This document shows positions 1-9,052 of a DNA stretch of 64,000 nt, piece by piece. The notes under the pieces were generated by a model. That model did not search any database. It saw only the letters and a program-made list of their open reading frames with translations, and was not told where the DNA came from. Numbering within the stretch: the first letter of the stretch is position 1; every line of letters starts with the position of its first letter. The DNA is from Sphingobium sp. CR2-8 (GTDB taxonomy: Bacteria; Pseudomonadota; Alphaproteobacteria; Sphingomonadales; Sphingomonadaceae): positions 722,501 through 786,500 of the forward strand of contig NZ_JAYKZY010000001.1 of NCBI RefSeq assembly GCF_035818615.1. Direction: 5' to 3'. The translations under genes and the position numbers were made by a program.

Positions 1-198
1 GAGAAACGATCGTTCGCTCCGTAATGCCTTCGCCGCTAAGTTCGGATGAAAATGCAGCGTTTCTATGGCCTTGCGGACTTTCTCCTTTGTGCTCTTCGAT
101 ACACTCGGTTCGCCGTTGACGACGCGTGAAACAGTTCGCGCCGTAACGCCCGCGAGCGCGCCGACGTCGTGCAAAGTTGGCTTGGTATCTCTGCTCAT
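1..198 (-). CDS. LacI-family transcriptional regulator, N-terminal part (runs off window)
   Basis: The 66 visible residues, starting MSRDTKPTLHDVGALAG, form a LacI-type helix-turn-helix followed by the hinge region (VTARTVSRVVNGEPSVS and then KVRKAIETLHFHPN). The periplasmic-binding-protein-like effector domain lies beyond position 1. The start is the ATG at 196-198. It is divergent from the TonB receptor at 363, with a perfect LacI-type palindrome between them. By family knowledge it is probably a sugar-responsive repressor of the receptor/GH3 pair; the effector is unknown. Confidence 0.9.
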   Translation of the reverse strand, partial: MSRDTKPTLHDVGALAGVTARTVSRVVNGEPSVSKSTKEKVRKAIETLHFHPNLAAKALRSERSFL

Positions 199-241
199 CC
201 GCTCGGCTACTCCCAGAGGAAATGTCGATCCCTGCGCATAG

Positions 242-283
242 ATTGTCAACGATCATTCCAACCATATTGTCAACGTTGACAAT
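242..283. promoter_or_regulatory. LacI-type operator (perfect palindrome) plus a degenerate second copy
   Basis: Positions 266-283 read ATTGTCAACGTTGACAAT, an 18-bp perfect palindrome with the central CG typical of LacI-family operators. Positions 242-251 repeat its left half (ATTGTCAACG), suggesting a second, imperfect operator 24 bp upstream. The site lies between the divergent LacI gene and the TonB receptor, so it probably controls both. Confidence 0.8.
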
Positions 284-292
284 CGTGATAAT

Positions 293-310
293 ACTTGTCA
301 AACATCAAGC
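293..310. promoter_or_regulatory. ACTTG-N8-CAAGC dyad (site 1 of a recurring motif)
   Basis: ACTTG (293-297), eight bases, then CAAGC (306-310). It lies 53 nt before the receptor ATG and 10 nt after the LacI palindrome. The same half-sites with the same 8-nt spacing recur before several other transcription units in the window. An overlapping inverted repeat, CATCAA/TTGATG (303-308 and 314-319), is also present. Confidence 0.5.
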
Positions 311-362
311 AAGTTGATGATCTGCGCACAGCAGAATGCGCATATTGGGAGGGGTTATAAAC

Positions 363-2585
363 ATGATCAGTCGTCGTCTTTGCGTGTCCGCGTTCACCTT
401 TTTCGTAGGGTTTTCTGTTCCTTGTGACGCGTTTGCCCAAAGCCAGGAGGCGGCTCAATTTCCTGAGGGGGAAATTGTCGTAACGGCGACCCGAAATGAA
501 TCCTTGGCTTCGAGAACGCCAATCGCGCTGACCGCAGTCAGTGGTGAATCCCTGCTGTCGGGCGGCATTACAAACCCCACCGCCCTTGCCGATCAGGTTC
601 CCAACTTGTCGTTCGATCGCAACGCTGGCGGATTGCAGATCACGATCCGAGGTGTAACCAGTTCGGATGTTACCGAAAAGGGAGATCCGTCCGCCGCATT
701 CATGGCCGACGGCATCTATATCGCCCGTGCCCAGGCGCAGGAGGTGAGCTTCTTCGACATTCAGCGTGTCGAAGTACTGCGTGGCCCGCAAGGCACCCTC
801 TTTGGCCGCAATACCACCGCTGGCCTTATTAACATCATTACCAACAAGCCAAAATTTGAACGCTTCAGCGGTTCGTTCGACGCCGCATATGGCAATTTCG
901 ACACGCAGCAAATCACGGGCGTCATCAATGTGCCCATCAGCGAGACGATCGCGATCCGGGCCGCAGCAAATTATGACCGGCGCGACAGCTATCTGATTGC
1001 CGGCCCCGCCTGGACGGCCCCACTGGATCCGTTCAAGAAAAATATTTCAGGGCGTCTTTCCGCGCTGTTCGACCTCGGCGCGGGCGAACTACTGCTTCGC
1101 GGCGACTATTCTTCGATCAAGGGCTCGCCGGCTAATTCGCTACTGACCAGCAATTTCTATTCCAATTTCGATACGCCAGGCGTTGATCCGATCTATGTCG
1201 GCACAGCTAATGCCAGGCGATTGCGCACGGTCAGCCCATCCTTCACCGGTTCGATCGGGCGCGATAATAATACATGGGGTATCGTCGCTGACCTGGGTTA
1301 CGATCTGGGTCCCGTGACCGTGAATTACCTTGGATCCTATCGCGAGTTCAAAAGGCGCGAGAATGATGCCTATGTGCTGGGCGGCTTAGGTGCGGTGTTC
1401 CCGTTCCGCTTCAACGGCGACTATTGGCAAAACAGTCAGGAATTGCGGCTTTCGACTAATGGTGATGGCCCGCTCAAGGCGCAGGCAGGCCTCTACTATT
1501 TCAAGGAAAAATCGGCCGTCGACCTGAGCGTATTTGGTTTGATATCGCCGACGCCCGGCACCTTCGGCTATGTGTACGGCTTCCCGCAGGACCCTACAAT
1601 CTCCGAGTCCTGGGCCGGATTTGGCCAGGCGACATACACTATCGCGGAACGTTTCCGCCTGACCGGAGGCATCCGCTATTCCAATGACAAGAAATCGCGT
1701 GACGGCTTCACCATATTCTGCGGCACAATCACATGCGACGAGCCAGGCGATGCGAAGATACCGAATGTCGCCAACCGAACATTCTCCAAGGTGACGTGGC
1801 GCGTCGGCGCAGACTTCGATGTCGATGAGCGCACGCTCCTTTATGGTGTCGTAGCGACTGGCTACAAGGCGGGAGGGTTCAACGATGGCTGTGAAACAGG
1901 CACCAGCGCCGTCTGCTCGCAGCCTGCGGAGGCGCTCTACTACGAACCGGAAACGCTGACGTCCTATGAGGTAGGACTTAAAACCCAATTCCTCAATAAT
2001 GCCGTTAGGCTCAACGCGTCGGTATTTCATTACGACTATGAAAAAATCCAGCTGAGCCAGACGTCGACCATCTGCGGTGGTCCGTGCAACATCACGACCA
2101 ACGCCGCGGCGGCAAAGGTCGACGGCGTCGAACTGGAAGGCGTGATAGCGCCAGCGCGGTCCAGCAAGTTCGATTTCTCGGTCGCCTGGCTCAATGCCCG
2201 TTATGCGGAATTCTTCCCTGCGCCGGGCTTCGACTGGTCGGGCAAGAAGCTCGATCGCTCGCCAACCCTTGCCGTCACGGCAGGCTACACTCAAACCTTT
2301 GAACTGGGTAACGGCGGCAATTTTCAGGCCGGCGTCCGCACGCGCGTTTCCGACAGTTATCAATTGGCCGCTTTAAATACGCAGAACCAGTTCCGCGTGC
2401 CGAGCTATTCAAAAACGGACCTGTTGATCGCTTATAATGCGCCGGACAATCGCTGGTATGCCCAGGCCTTTGTGAAGAACCTGGAAAACAGCATAGTCGT
2501 GTCGAGCGCAGCATCGGGCGCGATCGGTACGGTGCAGATCGCCGATCCGCGTACATATGGCGGGCGTGTCGGTGTGAAATTCTGA
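363..2585 (+). CDS. TonB-dependent outer-membrane receptor
   Basis: An outer-membrane active transporter, 740 aa. The ATG at 363 is preferred to the one at 336 because GGGAGGGG lies just before it and the protein then begins with a clean signal peptide (MISRRLCVSAFTFFVGFS...AFAQ). A TonB-box-like GEIVVTATRNE follows, then a plug domain with the typical IQRVEVLRGPQGTLFGRNTT segment, and a long beta-barrel ending in a C-terminal aromatic (GRVGVKF). The GH3 gene follows 164 nt downstream. With the LacI operator upstream this resembles sugar-uptake receptor/glycosidase loci of sphingomonads and Caulobacter. The substrate cannot be read from the sequence; a glycoside is the best guess from the neighbour. 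Confidence 0.93.
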   Translation: MISRRLCVSAFTFFVGFSVPCDAFAQSQEAAQFPEGEIVVTATRNESLASRTPIALTAVSGESLLSGGITNPTALADQVPNLSFDRNAGGLQITIRGVTSSDVTEKGDPSAAFMADGIYIARAQAQEVSFFDIQRVEVLRGPQGTLFGRNTTAGLINIITNKPKFERFSGSFDAAYGNFDTQQITGVINVPISETIAIRAAANYDRRDSYLIAGPAWTAPLDPFKKNISGRLSALFDLGAGELLLRGDYSSIKGSPANSLLTSNFYSNFDTPGVDPIYVGTANARRLRTVSPSFTGSIGRDNNTWGIVADLGYDLGPVTVNYLGSYREFKRRENDAYVLGGLGAVFPFRFNGDYWQNSQELRLSTNGDGPLKAQAGLYYFKEKSAVDLSVFGLISPTPGTFGYVYGFPQDPTISESWAGFGQATYTIAERFRLTGGIRYSNDKKSRDGFTIFCGTITCDEPGDAKIPNVANRTFSKVTWRVGADFDVDERTLLYGVVATGYKAGGFNDGCETGTSAVCSQPAEALYYEPETLTSYEVGLKTQFLNNAVRLNASVFHYDYEKIQLSQTSTICGGPCNITTNAAAAKVDGVELEGVIAPARSSKFDFSVAWLNARYAEFFPAPGFDWSGKKLDRSPTLAVTAGYTQTFELGNGGNFQAGVRTRVSDSYQLAALNTQNQFRVPSYSKTDLLIAYNAPDNRWYAQAFVKNLENSIVVSSAASGAIGTVQIADPRTYGGRVGVKF

Positions 2586-2590
2586 AATGG

Positions 2591-2622
2591 CCGCATCTTC
2601 GATTCGACGGGGATGCGGTTTT
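2591..2622 (+). terminator. Probable Rho-independent terminator after the TonB receptor
   Basis: CCGCATC (2591-2597) pairs with GATGCGG (2612-2618) across a 14-nt loop and is followed by TTTT. It starts five bases after the receptor stop codon, so it may attenuate transcription into the GH3 gene. Confidence 0.55.
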
Positions 2623-2749
2623 CCTACGGCTTTAGCCCAGATGAGGCCCCATGCTGGCGCTCGTCTCAAGGCCTCATCACTCCGTTGCCTGATGTTTTTG
2701 ACTATTAACGATCGGTCGGCCAGCGGCCGAGCCTGAGAAAGGAATCACC

Positions 2750-4909
2750 ATGCGCCCGGCTCTGCTTACCTTGTCATGTCTGCTGGCGACACAGCCGGTG
2801 ATGGCGCAAGGCGCTTCAGAGGATCCCGATGCGAAGGCGGCGCGGCTCGAAGCGTCGATGACCGATGCCGAACGGGTCAGCCTGTTGTCGGCCATGATGC
2901 CGATTCCTTTTCCAGGTCTTGACACGAATATCCCCCAGGGCGTTCCTGCTACGGCCGGCTATGTGGGCGGCATCGAACGACTGGGCATCCCGCCCCAGCT
3001 CTCGACCGACGCAAGCCTGGGGATTGCGAACCCGGCCCAATTGCGTAAGGGCGATGTCGCCACCGCCATGCCCTCTGGCCTGTTACTGGCGTCGTCCTTC
3101 GACCCTGTCCTGGCCCAGCAGGTCGGTAAAACCATTGGGGCGGAGGCGCGGGCCAAGGGCTTTAACATCCTGCTTGGCGGTGGGATGAATCTCGCGCGCG
3201 ATCCACGTAACGGGCGCAATTTCGAATATCTGGGCGAAGACCCGCTGCTCGCCGGTACACTTGCCGGTTATTCCATCCGTGGCATTCAATCGCAGGGGGT
3301 GGTTTCTACCATCAAGCACTTCGCCCTGAACGGGCAGGAAACTCTGCGTCATACGGCGGATTCGATCATCACGGACAGTGCGTTACGGGAAAGCGAGTTG
3401 CTGGGTTTCCAGATTGGCATTGAAACCGGGCAACCGGGCGCGGTTATGTGCGCTTATAATCTGGTGAACGGGCACAAAGCGTGCGACAACGAATATCTGT
3501 TGAACCGCGTACTGAAAGGTGACTGGCGTTACAAGGGCTGGGTCATGTCGGATTGGGGCGCGGTCGATGACGTGTCCTATATCAAGGCAGGCCTGGACCA
3601 GCAGATGGGGTATCAACTCGACAAGCAGCATTGGTTCGGACAGCCGCTTGCCGATCGTGTGGCCAGCGGCGAGGTGCCGAAAAGTCGCATTTCCGACGCC
3701 GTTCGCCGCAACCTCCGGAGTCTGTTCGCCGTAGGCATTTCCAGCCCTTACGTGCCACAAACGATCGATTACAAAGCGAATGCGGCTGTCGCGCTTGATG
3801 CCGCTCGCGGTGGTATCGTCCTGCTGAAGAACGACGGCATTTTGCCGCTGGCCACCAAAGCCCGCACCATCCTGGTGGTGGGGGGCAATGCCGATTTCGG
3901 TGTTTTGTCGGGCGGTGGATCCAGCCAGGTGACGCCGTCAAACGGAACAGCGCGCATCATCGAACAGGGCGGCGACGGGGTAATGGCCTTGTTTAACCGC
4001 CAAATCTATATGCCTGGTTCGCCGCTCGAAGCCTTGCGCAAGATGCTGCCCAGCGCCAAATTCAGCTTCCAGAACGGGTATTCAGCGGAAGTTGCCGCTG
4101 CCTACGCCGCCAAAGCCGACCTGGTGATCGCCTTTGCGACTAAATGGGAAGGGGAAGGGGTCGATTCCGGTTCGCTCTCGCTTCCACAGGGACAGGATCG
4201 GCTTATTTCCGCATTGGCCGACGCAAATCCCAATCTTGTGGTTGTACTGGAAACAGGAAATCCGGTGACGATGCCTTGGCTCGACCGTAGCAAGGCGGTT
4301 GTGCAGGCGTGGTATCCGGGCCAGGAGGGCGGGCAGGCCATTGCCGAAACTTTGACCGGCAAGGTCAATCCGTCTGGCCGCCTGCCCGTCACCTATCCCA
4401 TGTCGACCGATCAATATTCGCAGGTTCCCGTGCCGGGCCTTGGCCTGCCGGATCGCACTGCGGTGAAGGTCGTATATGAAGAAGGTTCTGACATCGGTTA
4501 TCGTGCGTTCGCTAAGTCAGGCAAGACCCCGCTATTTCCTTTCGGCCATGGCCTCAGCTACACTCACTTTTCTCATGGTGCATTGTCTGCCAATAGCGGC
4601 GCGTCGGTCTGGCTGCACGTTAAAATCCGCAATGACGGCGATCGGGCTGGGGCAGATGTGCCGCAACTCTATCTGGTCGGTCGCAATGACGAAAAGCTCC
4701 AGCGATTGGTAGGTTTTCGGAAAGTGGCTCTGCAAGCGGGTGAGAGTCGCGCGTTGAAATTTGAGATCGACAATCGCTTGCTGGCCGACTGGAAAGACGG
4801 CAGCTGGGTAATTAAGGGTGGTAATTACAGTTTCGCTCTCGGCGAAAGTGCAGCAAAACTGGATGAACCCGTTATCGTCCGCATAGCAGCAAAGACGTGG
4901 AAGGATTGA
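2750..4909 (+). CDS. Secreted glycoside hydrolase family 3 beta-glycosidase
   Basis: 719 aa with a signal peptide (MRPALLTLSCLLATQPVMAQ), so periplasmic or exported. The GH3 TIM-barrel carries the KHF motif (about residues 189-191) and GWVMSDWGAVDD, with the family nucleophile Asp at about 268. The alpha/beta sandwich domain (GGIVLLKNDGILPL onward) and a C-terminal fibronectin-III-like domain (FPFGHGLSYTHF and after) follow. It would release terminal beta-linked sugars, commonly glucose or xylose, from oligosaccharides or glycosylated natural products. AGGAATC lies just before the ATG. It is downstream of the TonB receptor and probably co-regulated by the LacI protein. A second GH3 at 9840 shares the same domain order and many motifs. 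Confidence 0.93.
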   Translation: MRPALLTLSCLLATQPVMAQGASEDPDAKAARLEASMTDAERVSLLSAMMPIPFPGLDTNIPQGVPATAGYVGGIERLGIPPQLSTDASLGIANPAQLRKGDVATAMPSGLLLASSFDPVLAQQVGKTIGAEARAKGFNILLGGGMNLARDPRNGRNFEYLGEDPLLAGTLAGYSIRGIQSQGVVSTIKHFALNGQETLRHTADSIITDSALRESELLGFQIGIETGQPGAVMCAYNLVNGHKACDNEYLLNRVLKGDWRYKGWVMSDWGAVDDVSYIKAGLDQQMGYQLDKQHWFGQPLADRVASGEVPKSRISDAVRRNLRSLFAVGISSPYVPQTIDYKANAAVALDAARGGIVLLKNDGILPLATKARTILVVGGNADFGVLSGGGSSQVTPSNGTARIIEQGGDGVMALFNRQIYMPGSPLEALRKMLPSAKFSFQNGYSAEVAAAYAAKADLVIAFATKWEGEGVDSGSLSLPQGQDRLISALADANPNLVVVLETGNPVTMPWLDRSKAVVQAWYPGQEGGQAIAETLTGKVNPSGRLPVTYPMSTDQYSQVPVPGLGLPDRTAVKVVYEEGSDIGYRAFAKSGKTPLFPFGHGLSYTHFSHGALSANSGASVWLHVKIRNDGDRAGADVPQLYLVGRNDEKLQRLVGFRKVALQAGESRALKFEIDNRLLADWKDGSWVIKGGNYSFALGESAAKLDEPVIVRIAAKTWKD

Positions 4910-5233
4910 ACACGCAGCGGTGTCGCGCGTCATTATCTCGTAGTAGTTTGCGGGATGGTCAGCGTTCCTATCTCTTCTGGACTCGGTGAGCAGCAGTGGG
5001 CGTTAATTAAATTCTGCGATCATGATTGCAAGCCCGCGTCGTTCGACATTCCTACGGAAGTTGGATTAAGCTCATGCCGCCTATCACAGACCCCAAGCCT
5101 AAGACCCGAGGGGATTTAGGTCGTAGGCTTGGCGTTACGGCTACTCCCACGCTCGCACAGCAACTCGGCTATGGTGATTTTGTAACATTTTGAGTGCCTA
5201 CCTCTGACGGCAATCACATGAGGGATGCCGCTC
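4910..5233. other. Intergenic region without a recognised gene
   Basis: 324 bases between the GH3 gene and the truncated GST. A 39-codon open frame on the plus strand (5074-5193, from MPPITDPKPK) is the only uninterrupted stretch; I do not recognise it. The region may hold decayed sequence from the missing GST C-terminal half, but I could not align any. Confidence 0.4.
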
Positions 5234-5668
5234 CTAGGTGACGCTTGCCGTAGGCGGCAATATCAGCGCCGATGCCCCCTGACGGGAAACCCTGTTCGTG
5301 AGGTTGTCGCGCACATTTGCAATCCGACAGTGATTTTCGCACAGTAGGGCGCAAGATGACCCCACAACGCCGTGCGCGACGGGATCACCGTGGCATTTCG
5401 CGACGGACTTGCCGGTCAGGATCGGATTGCCATCCAGATTGTCGAGATATTCCGTGATAGCCGTCGATTCAGAAATGATCGTGCCATCTTCAAGCTCCAG
5501 AACCGGGATTTTTCCGATCGGATTCATGGCCAGGAACTCAGGCTGCTTCTGCTCTGCGGCGATAAGATCGATACTGACAAACTCTACGTGCTCGCCCAGC
5601 CCCTTTTCGGCAAGCACGATACGAATGCGCGCTGGGTGTGGCGCAGCTTCACGATCATAGATTTTCAT
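5234..5668 (-). pseudogene. Glutathione S-transferase, truncated after the N-terminal domain
   Basis: The first ~85 residues are a clear thioredoxin-fold GST N-terminal domain (MKIYDREAAPHPARIRIVLAEKG; NPIGKIPVLELEDGTIISESTAITEYLD, with the cis-Pro and the Glu-Ser glutathione contacts). After NPILTGKS the sequence no longer resembles a GST. Only 144 aa are present where about 200 are usual, and the all-alpha substrate domain is missing, pointing to a frameshift or replacement near 5395-5410. It is divergent from a TetR gene with two repeat operators between them, the usual layout for an inducible detoxification enzyme. It is probably non-functional. Confidence 0.75.
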
Positions 5669-5676
5669 AATTCATC

Positions 5677-5751
5677 CTATCTGTCTGCCAATTGATAGAT
5701 GTGCTATCAGGGGCTCCGATGAACTTCAACGCCCTATCTGTCATTTGATAG
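5677..5751. promoter_or_regulatory. Two copies of a CTATCTGTC...TTGATAG operator between GST and TetR
   Basis: CTATCTGTCATTTGATAG (5734-5751) and a longer variant at 5677-5698 that begins CTATCTGTC and ends TTGATAG. Each has CTATC/GATAG inverted ends. They occupy the short divergent region between the GST remnant and the TetR gene, so they are probably its operators. Confidence 0.6.
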
Positions 5752-5774
5752 GCGAGCCAACGCATGGATATCAG

Positions 5775-6338
5775 ATGACCGTAAATACAAGAGAACTGAT
5801 CCTGGATGCTGCACGGCGAACTGCTCAGGCACATGGGTATGGCGGGCTAAACTTTCGCGATTTGGCAGCGGAGGTCGGCATTAAGGCGGCCAGTATCCAC
5901 TATTATTTTCCGGCCAAAGCGGAACTTGGTGCTGCAGTGGCAAGGCGTTATTGGGAGGACGCAGCCGCTGCTTTGGACGTGCTGTCCGACCAGACGCAGG
6001 ACCCGCTCGAAAGTCTGCGCCGCTACCCCAACATGTTTCGCAAGGCACTGGAGAATGATAACAGGATGTGCCTTGGAAGCTTTATGGCCGCTGAGTATGA
6101 TGATCTGCCAGCACCGATAAAGAAGGAGGTTCAGGCTTTTGCCGACGTCAACATCGCGTGGCTGAGCAGACAACTGGCCGCTGCGACGCTTGCTGCTTCC
6201 GAAGTAAACGAGCAGAAAGCACGTGCAATATTCGCGGCGATCGTCGGCGCACAACTTCTATCAAGAAGCCGGGCAGACATTTCGGTCTACGATTCGGTAA
6301 TCAATATTTACCGCACCGTTGGTCTCCTGCCGGAATAA
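5775..6338 (+). CDS. TetR/AcrR-family regulator
   Basis: 187 aa from the ATG at 5775 (MTVNTRELILDAARRTAQAHG). A TTG-initiated extension upstream would overlap the operator and is less likely. The N-terminal HTH (FRDLAAEVGIKAASIHYYFPAKAELG) is canonical TetR; the rest is the helical ligand-binding domain. It probably represses the divergent GST gene and itself through the CTATCTGTC...GATAG repeats. The ligand is unknown, but an electrophile or aromatic would fit a GST partner. Confidence 0.88.
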   Translation: MTVNTRELILDAARRTAQAHGYGGLNFRDLAAEVGIKAASIHYYFPAKAELGAAVARRYWEDAAAALDVLSDQTQDPLESLRRYPNMFRKALENDNRMCLGSFMAAEYDDLPAPIKKEVQAFADVNIAWLSRQLAAATLAASEVNEQKARAIFAAIVGAQLLSRSRADISVYDSVINIYRTVGLLPE

Positions 6339-6796
6339 CGTGCCAGCCACAGCCCATGATCGAAAATCAGGTGTTTTTCAGCAACCTCCCACTTCGGGAT
6401 TTTGCCGACAGCGTGGGAGCCGCAATGATTGTCATGCCGCCACTGGCCCCCGGCATAACAATTGGCAGGTTAGCTGAAACCAGACACTCGCAGTCGTGCG
6501 CAGGAACGGCGGATTTGTCCAAGGGTTTCAGTCTCTTGTGTACGGAATCCTGACATGGAGGAACCCGCGGGCCCCATCCACCGATCTATGGGCAAAAGGG
6601 CTTTGGTGTGGATCTGGTTGACTGAGGCAGACGTGCCAGCTTGCCCATCATAGGCAGGCTGGCAGGGGCTTTGGGTGCGATTAGGCCGCGTTGCCTCCCT
6701 GACCCGGTATGCAATGTGCGCTGTTTTGATCGAGCCCGTGAGGTGGGCGCACTTTTCCGTATGGGCCGAGACGGAACAACCTCGGCCATGCTGTAG
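6339..6796. other. Region of decayed sequence, no recognised intact gene
   Basis: About 460 bases between the TetR gene and the ImuA-like remnant. Open frames exist on both strands, but none reads as a known protein. It probably contains the frameshifted C-terminal part of the imuA remnant, which cannot be followed with confidence past about 6797. Confidence 0.4.
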
Positions 6797-7120
6797 GGTG
6801 TCCTCAGCCGCCAGTTGAAGGCGCCGCGAGGCGGTCATCGATAATCGCGCGACCTCGGCGACGACACCGCCAAGGCCACCATGGCGCAGCCCTTCTTCAA
6901 AACAGCTCAAAATGGCGGTTTCATCGCGCGCTTCGACATAGATGATCCGGTCAGGATCAAGCCCAGCCTGGGCAATCGCAGGCGCGAACAGATCCGCCTG
7001 TGTCAGGCACCAGAGGATCGAGCCGCTTATGCCGGCGACCGGATTGCTGCCGTCGAGCGCGGCAATGTCGCGACCGAACAGGCGCGGCGAACGGGCGGTA
7101 ACGAGGGCCAGCGGTTCGCA
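6797..7120 (-). pseudogene. Remnant of an ImuA-like (RecA/SulA superfamily) mutasome gene
   Basis: The minus-strand translation contains ILWCLTQADLFAPAIAQAGL, DPDRIIYVEARDETAILSCF and EEGLRHGGLGGVVAEVARLS, followed by MTASRRLQLAAEDT. This is the characteristic central block of ImuA, the SOS-induced partner of ImuB and DnaE2 in translesion synthesis. The N-terminal part appears internally deleted (ALDGSNPVAGISGS runs straight into it). After AEDT the frame no longer resembles ImuA. No imuB or dnaE2 is nearby. It overlaps the start of the open frame holding the TraG fragment, so this is a scrap left at a recombination junction. Confidence 0.65.
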
Positions 7121-7150
7121 GCCCGGATGTTGGGCCTGCCGATAGATGAA

Positions 7151-8623
7151 ATGAACCGCCGCATCTCTTTCATCACAGCGCTCTCCGGCGAAGCGCGTTC
7201 TAGCGCCATTTCCCAACTCGCCCGCGCCACTGGCCGCAGCGAAGCGCAGGTCATGCACGCGCTCGAGACCTACCGAGCCGCAAGCGAGGTTGGGACCGCC
7301 GATGGGGCAACCACGGAGGCGTCCCGGGAAGGTACAAGCGTCTATGGCCGCACGCGCGAGGCTGCCGGCTATGATTTCGCCGAACGGTCAGGCAAGCTCG
7401 ATGCGCAGCGTGAGGTCGGTCATGACGGGACACGCAGCGCCGCCAGGATCGGAGAGCAGCGCAGGCAGTCGGAGAATTTCGGCTTTGCAGAAGGCGCCGC
7501 CGCCGCCGGCATGGCGACACGCGAGGCCGCCAAGCTCGATAGCTTCATCCGGGCCCTCAGCGATGGCGCGGGCAACCAGCTCGACGTGGCTGAGGGCGGT
7601 GCCGATGGCGTGGCCGAGCGGGCGCGCAATGGCAGAATGACCAGCATTGTGGAGAAGGAACGACTTTCACGCATGCAAGCCCTCCTCAAGTCTAACGGTA
7701 TAGAAATGACCAAGCGCCAGATCGCAATGGACCAGAATGGCGACTTCAGCCTGAACCTCACCCCCGCAACTGCAGCGCAGATGTGGAAAGCCGGCCTCCT
7801 CAATGAGAGCCAGCTTGGTGCCGTCGCAAATGGTGGCCATGCTCGCTTCAGCCTCGCGCACAATGATCTCCTAGTTTCCAGCAGCGCCGGCTTTGAGAAG
7901 TCGGCGCGGAACGATACAAGCACGAGATTTGAAGCCGGCAAACAGGCTGGACCCGACACGATCGAACATTTCATGGGCGGTGGCGCAGAAGGCAAGACTG
8001 CCATGGCGAACTGGCTGCGCGGCGGGTTCGAGATGGATCGCAAGGGCAATTGGCGCCTCAAACCCCAGGTCGCCGACACTCTCCAACGGGACGTGCAGGC
8101 GATCGTGGCGCAAACTGGTTGGGAGCGCACCATCTCGCGAACTGCACAGGACCAAAACGGCTTCTCGATATCTGTTAAAGGCGATATTAGCGGAGGAACA
8201 GGCTCTGCGGCATCACGTAGGTCGGCAAAAGCCGCGCCCTTGGATAGCGCATTCGGTCGCGCCGGGGGATCGCTCGGAATTTCGACCCAAGAAAGCGGAA
8301 CGACCACCGAAACAGCGAGCGTGCAACTGAATGTAGTGAAACACGACGTGCGTCAGGCTCTGGCCAATGCGGAACGATCGGCCTCCCAATCTCCAGCCCC
8401 GGCCCAAGCTTTCACCGATCAACTGGCAAAGGAAATATTAGGCGCCGGAGGGATCAGAAACCGGTATCTTGGAGATGCTGACAGTGGGCGTGGGGTAGTG
8501 GATCCCACGGCGCCCCTCACCTCCTTCGAACAAAATACTCTGCTTGACCGAGGACGCTTTTCAACAGATTTCCGCGCTGGTCCGTTTGACGGTAAACCCG
8601 CGTTTAAGAAGGGTGCCGATTGA
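7151..8623 (+). pseudogene. C-terminal fragment of a TraG-like conjugative transfer protein
   Basis: About 490 residues beginning MNRRISFITALSGEARSSAI, then long Ala/Gly/Gln-rich helical segments (RSEAQVMHALETYRAASEVG, EGAAAAGMATREAAKLDSF, WLRGGFEMDRKGNWRLKPQV). They resemble the C-terminal, periplasmic-side part of the TraG mating-pair stabilisation protein of F-like and sphingomonad transfer systems. The membrane-spanning N-terminal half is absent: the open frame upstream (to 6881) is antisense to the ImuA remnant. No other tra gene is present. It marks a past plasmid or ICE integration and is almost certainly not functional. Confidence 0.6.
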
Positions 8624-9052
8624 TATAGGCGCCGTTGAGCGGATTGAGCGGGTTACCCACCCACAAAGCTCCAGACATCGGATCGAGCGGGTCAAATTTG
8701 CAGAGCGTCCCGGAAGGACCATAACAGTCATTTTGTCAATCCAGACATGGGGCTGTGTCTGGCACACCACCGACATCAATCATATTAAGTCTGGCCTTGA
8801 TGTAACCGAGCAGCAAAACAAGCAGCATCAGCGGCGGAAAGAAAAGCACATTGGTAAAACCAGCAAATGCCGAACTGTAGAAACCAGACAGCGTTTGCAA
8901 AGACGGCGGCGTGTTTGTGGTGAACTGCCGCATCCAATGGCACGATTGTGATGGTTGGTATGCTTGGGAAATACTTCACCTATCCCTTTACCGGCTGGCT
9001 CAACCACCAAAGCGCAGTTTGACAAGGCTGTTAAAGCGCAAATCCCGTCGCG
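8624..9052. other. Intergenic region, no recognised gene
   Basis: 429 bases between the TraG fragment and a TetR gene. On the minus strand, 8736-8933 encodes a short hydrophobic stretch (LFFPPLMLLVLLLGYIKARL) that could be the last transmembrane segment of a decayed transporter, but no family can be named. Confidence 0.35.

Noticed and set aside
1386..2363. A 325-codon minus-strand open frame within the first TonB receptor
   Set aside because: Fully inside a convincing receptor gene, with no recognisable motif.
7151..8623. An active conjugation system
   Set aside because: Only the C-terminal part of a TraG-like protein is present; no relaxase, coupling protein, other tra genes or oriT seen.
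8736..8933. A small membrane protein on the minus strand
   Set aside because: One hydrophobic stretch in a 65-codon frame without a convincing start or family; probably decayed sequence.
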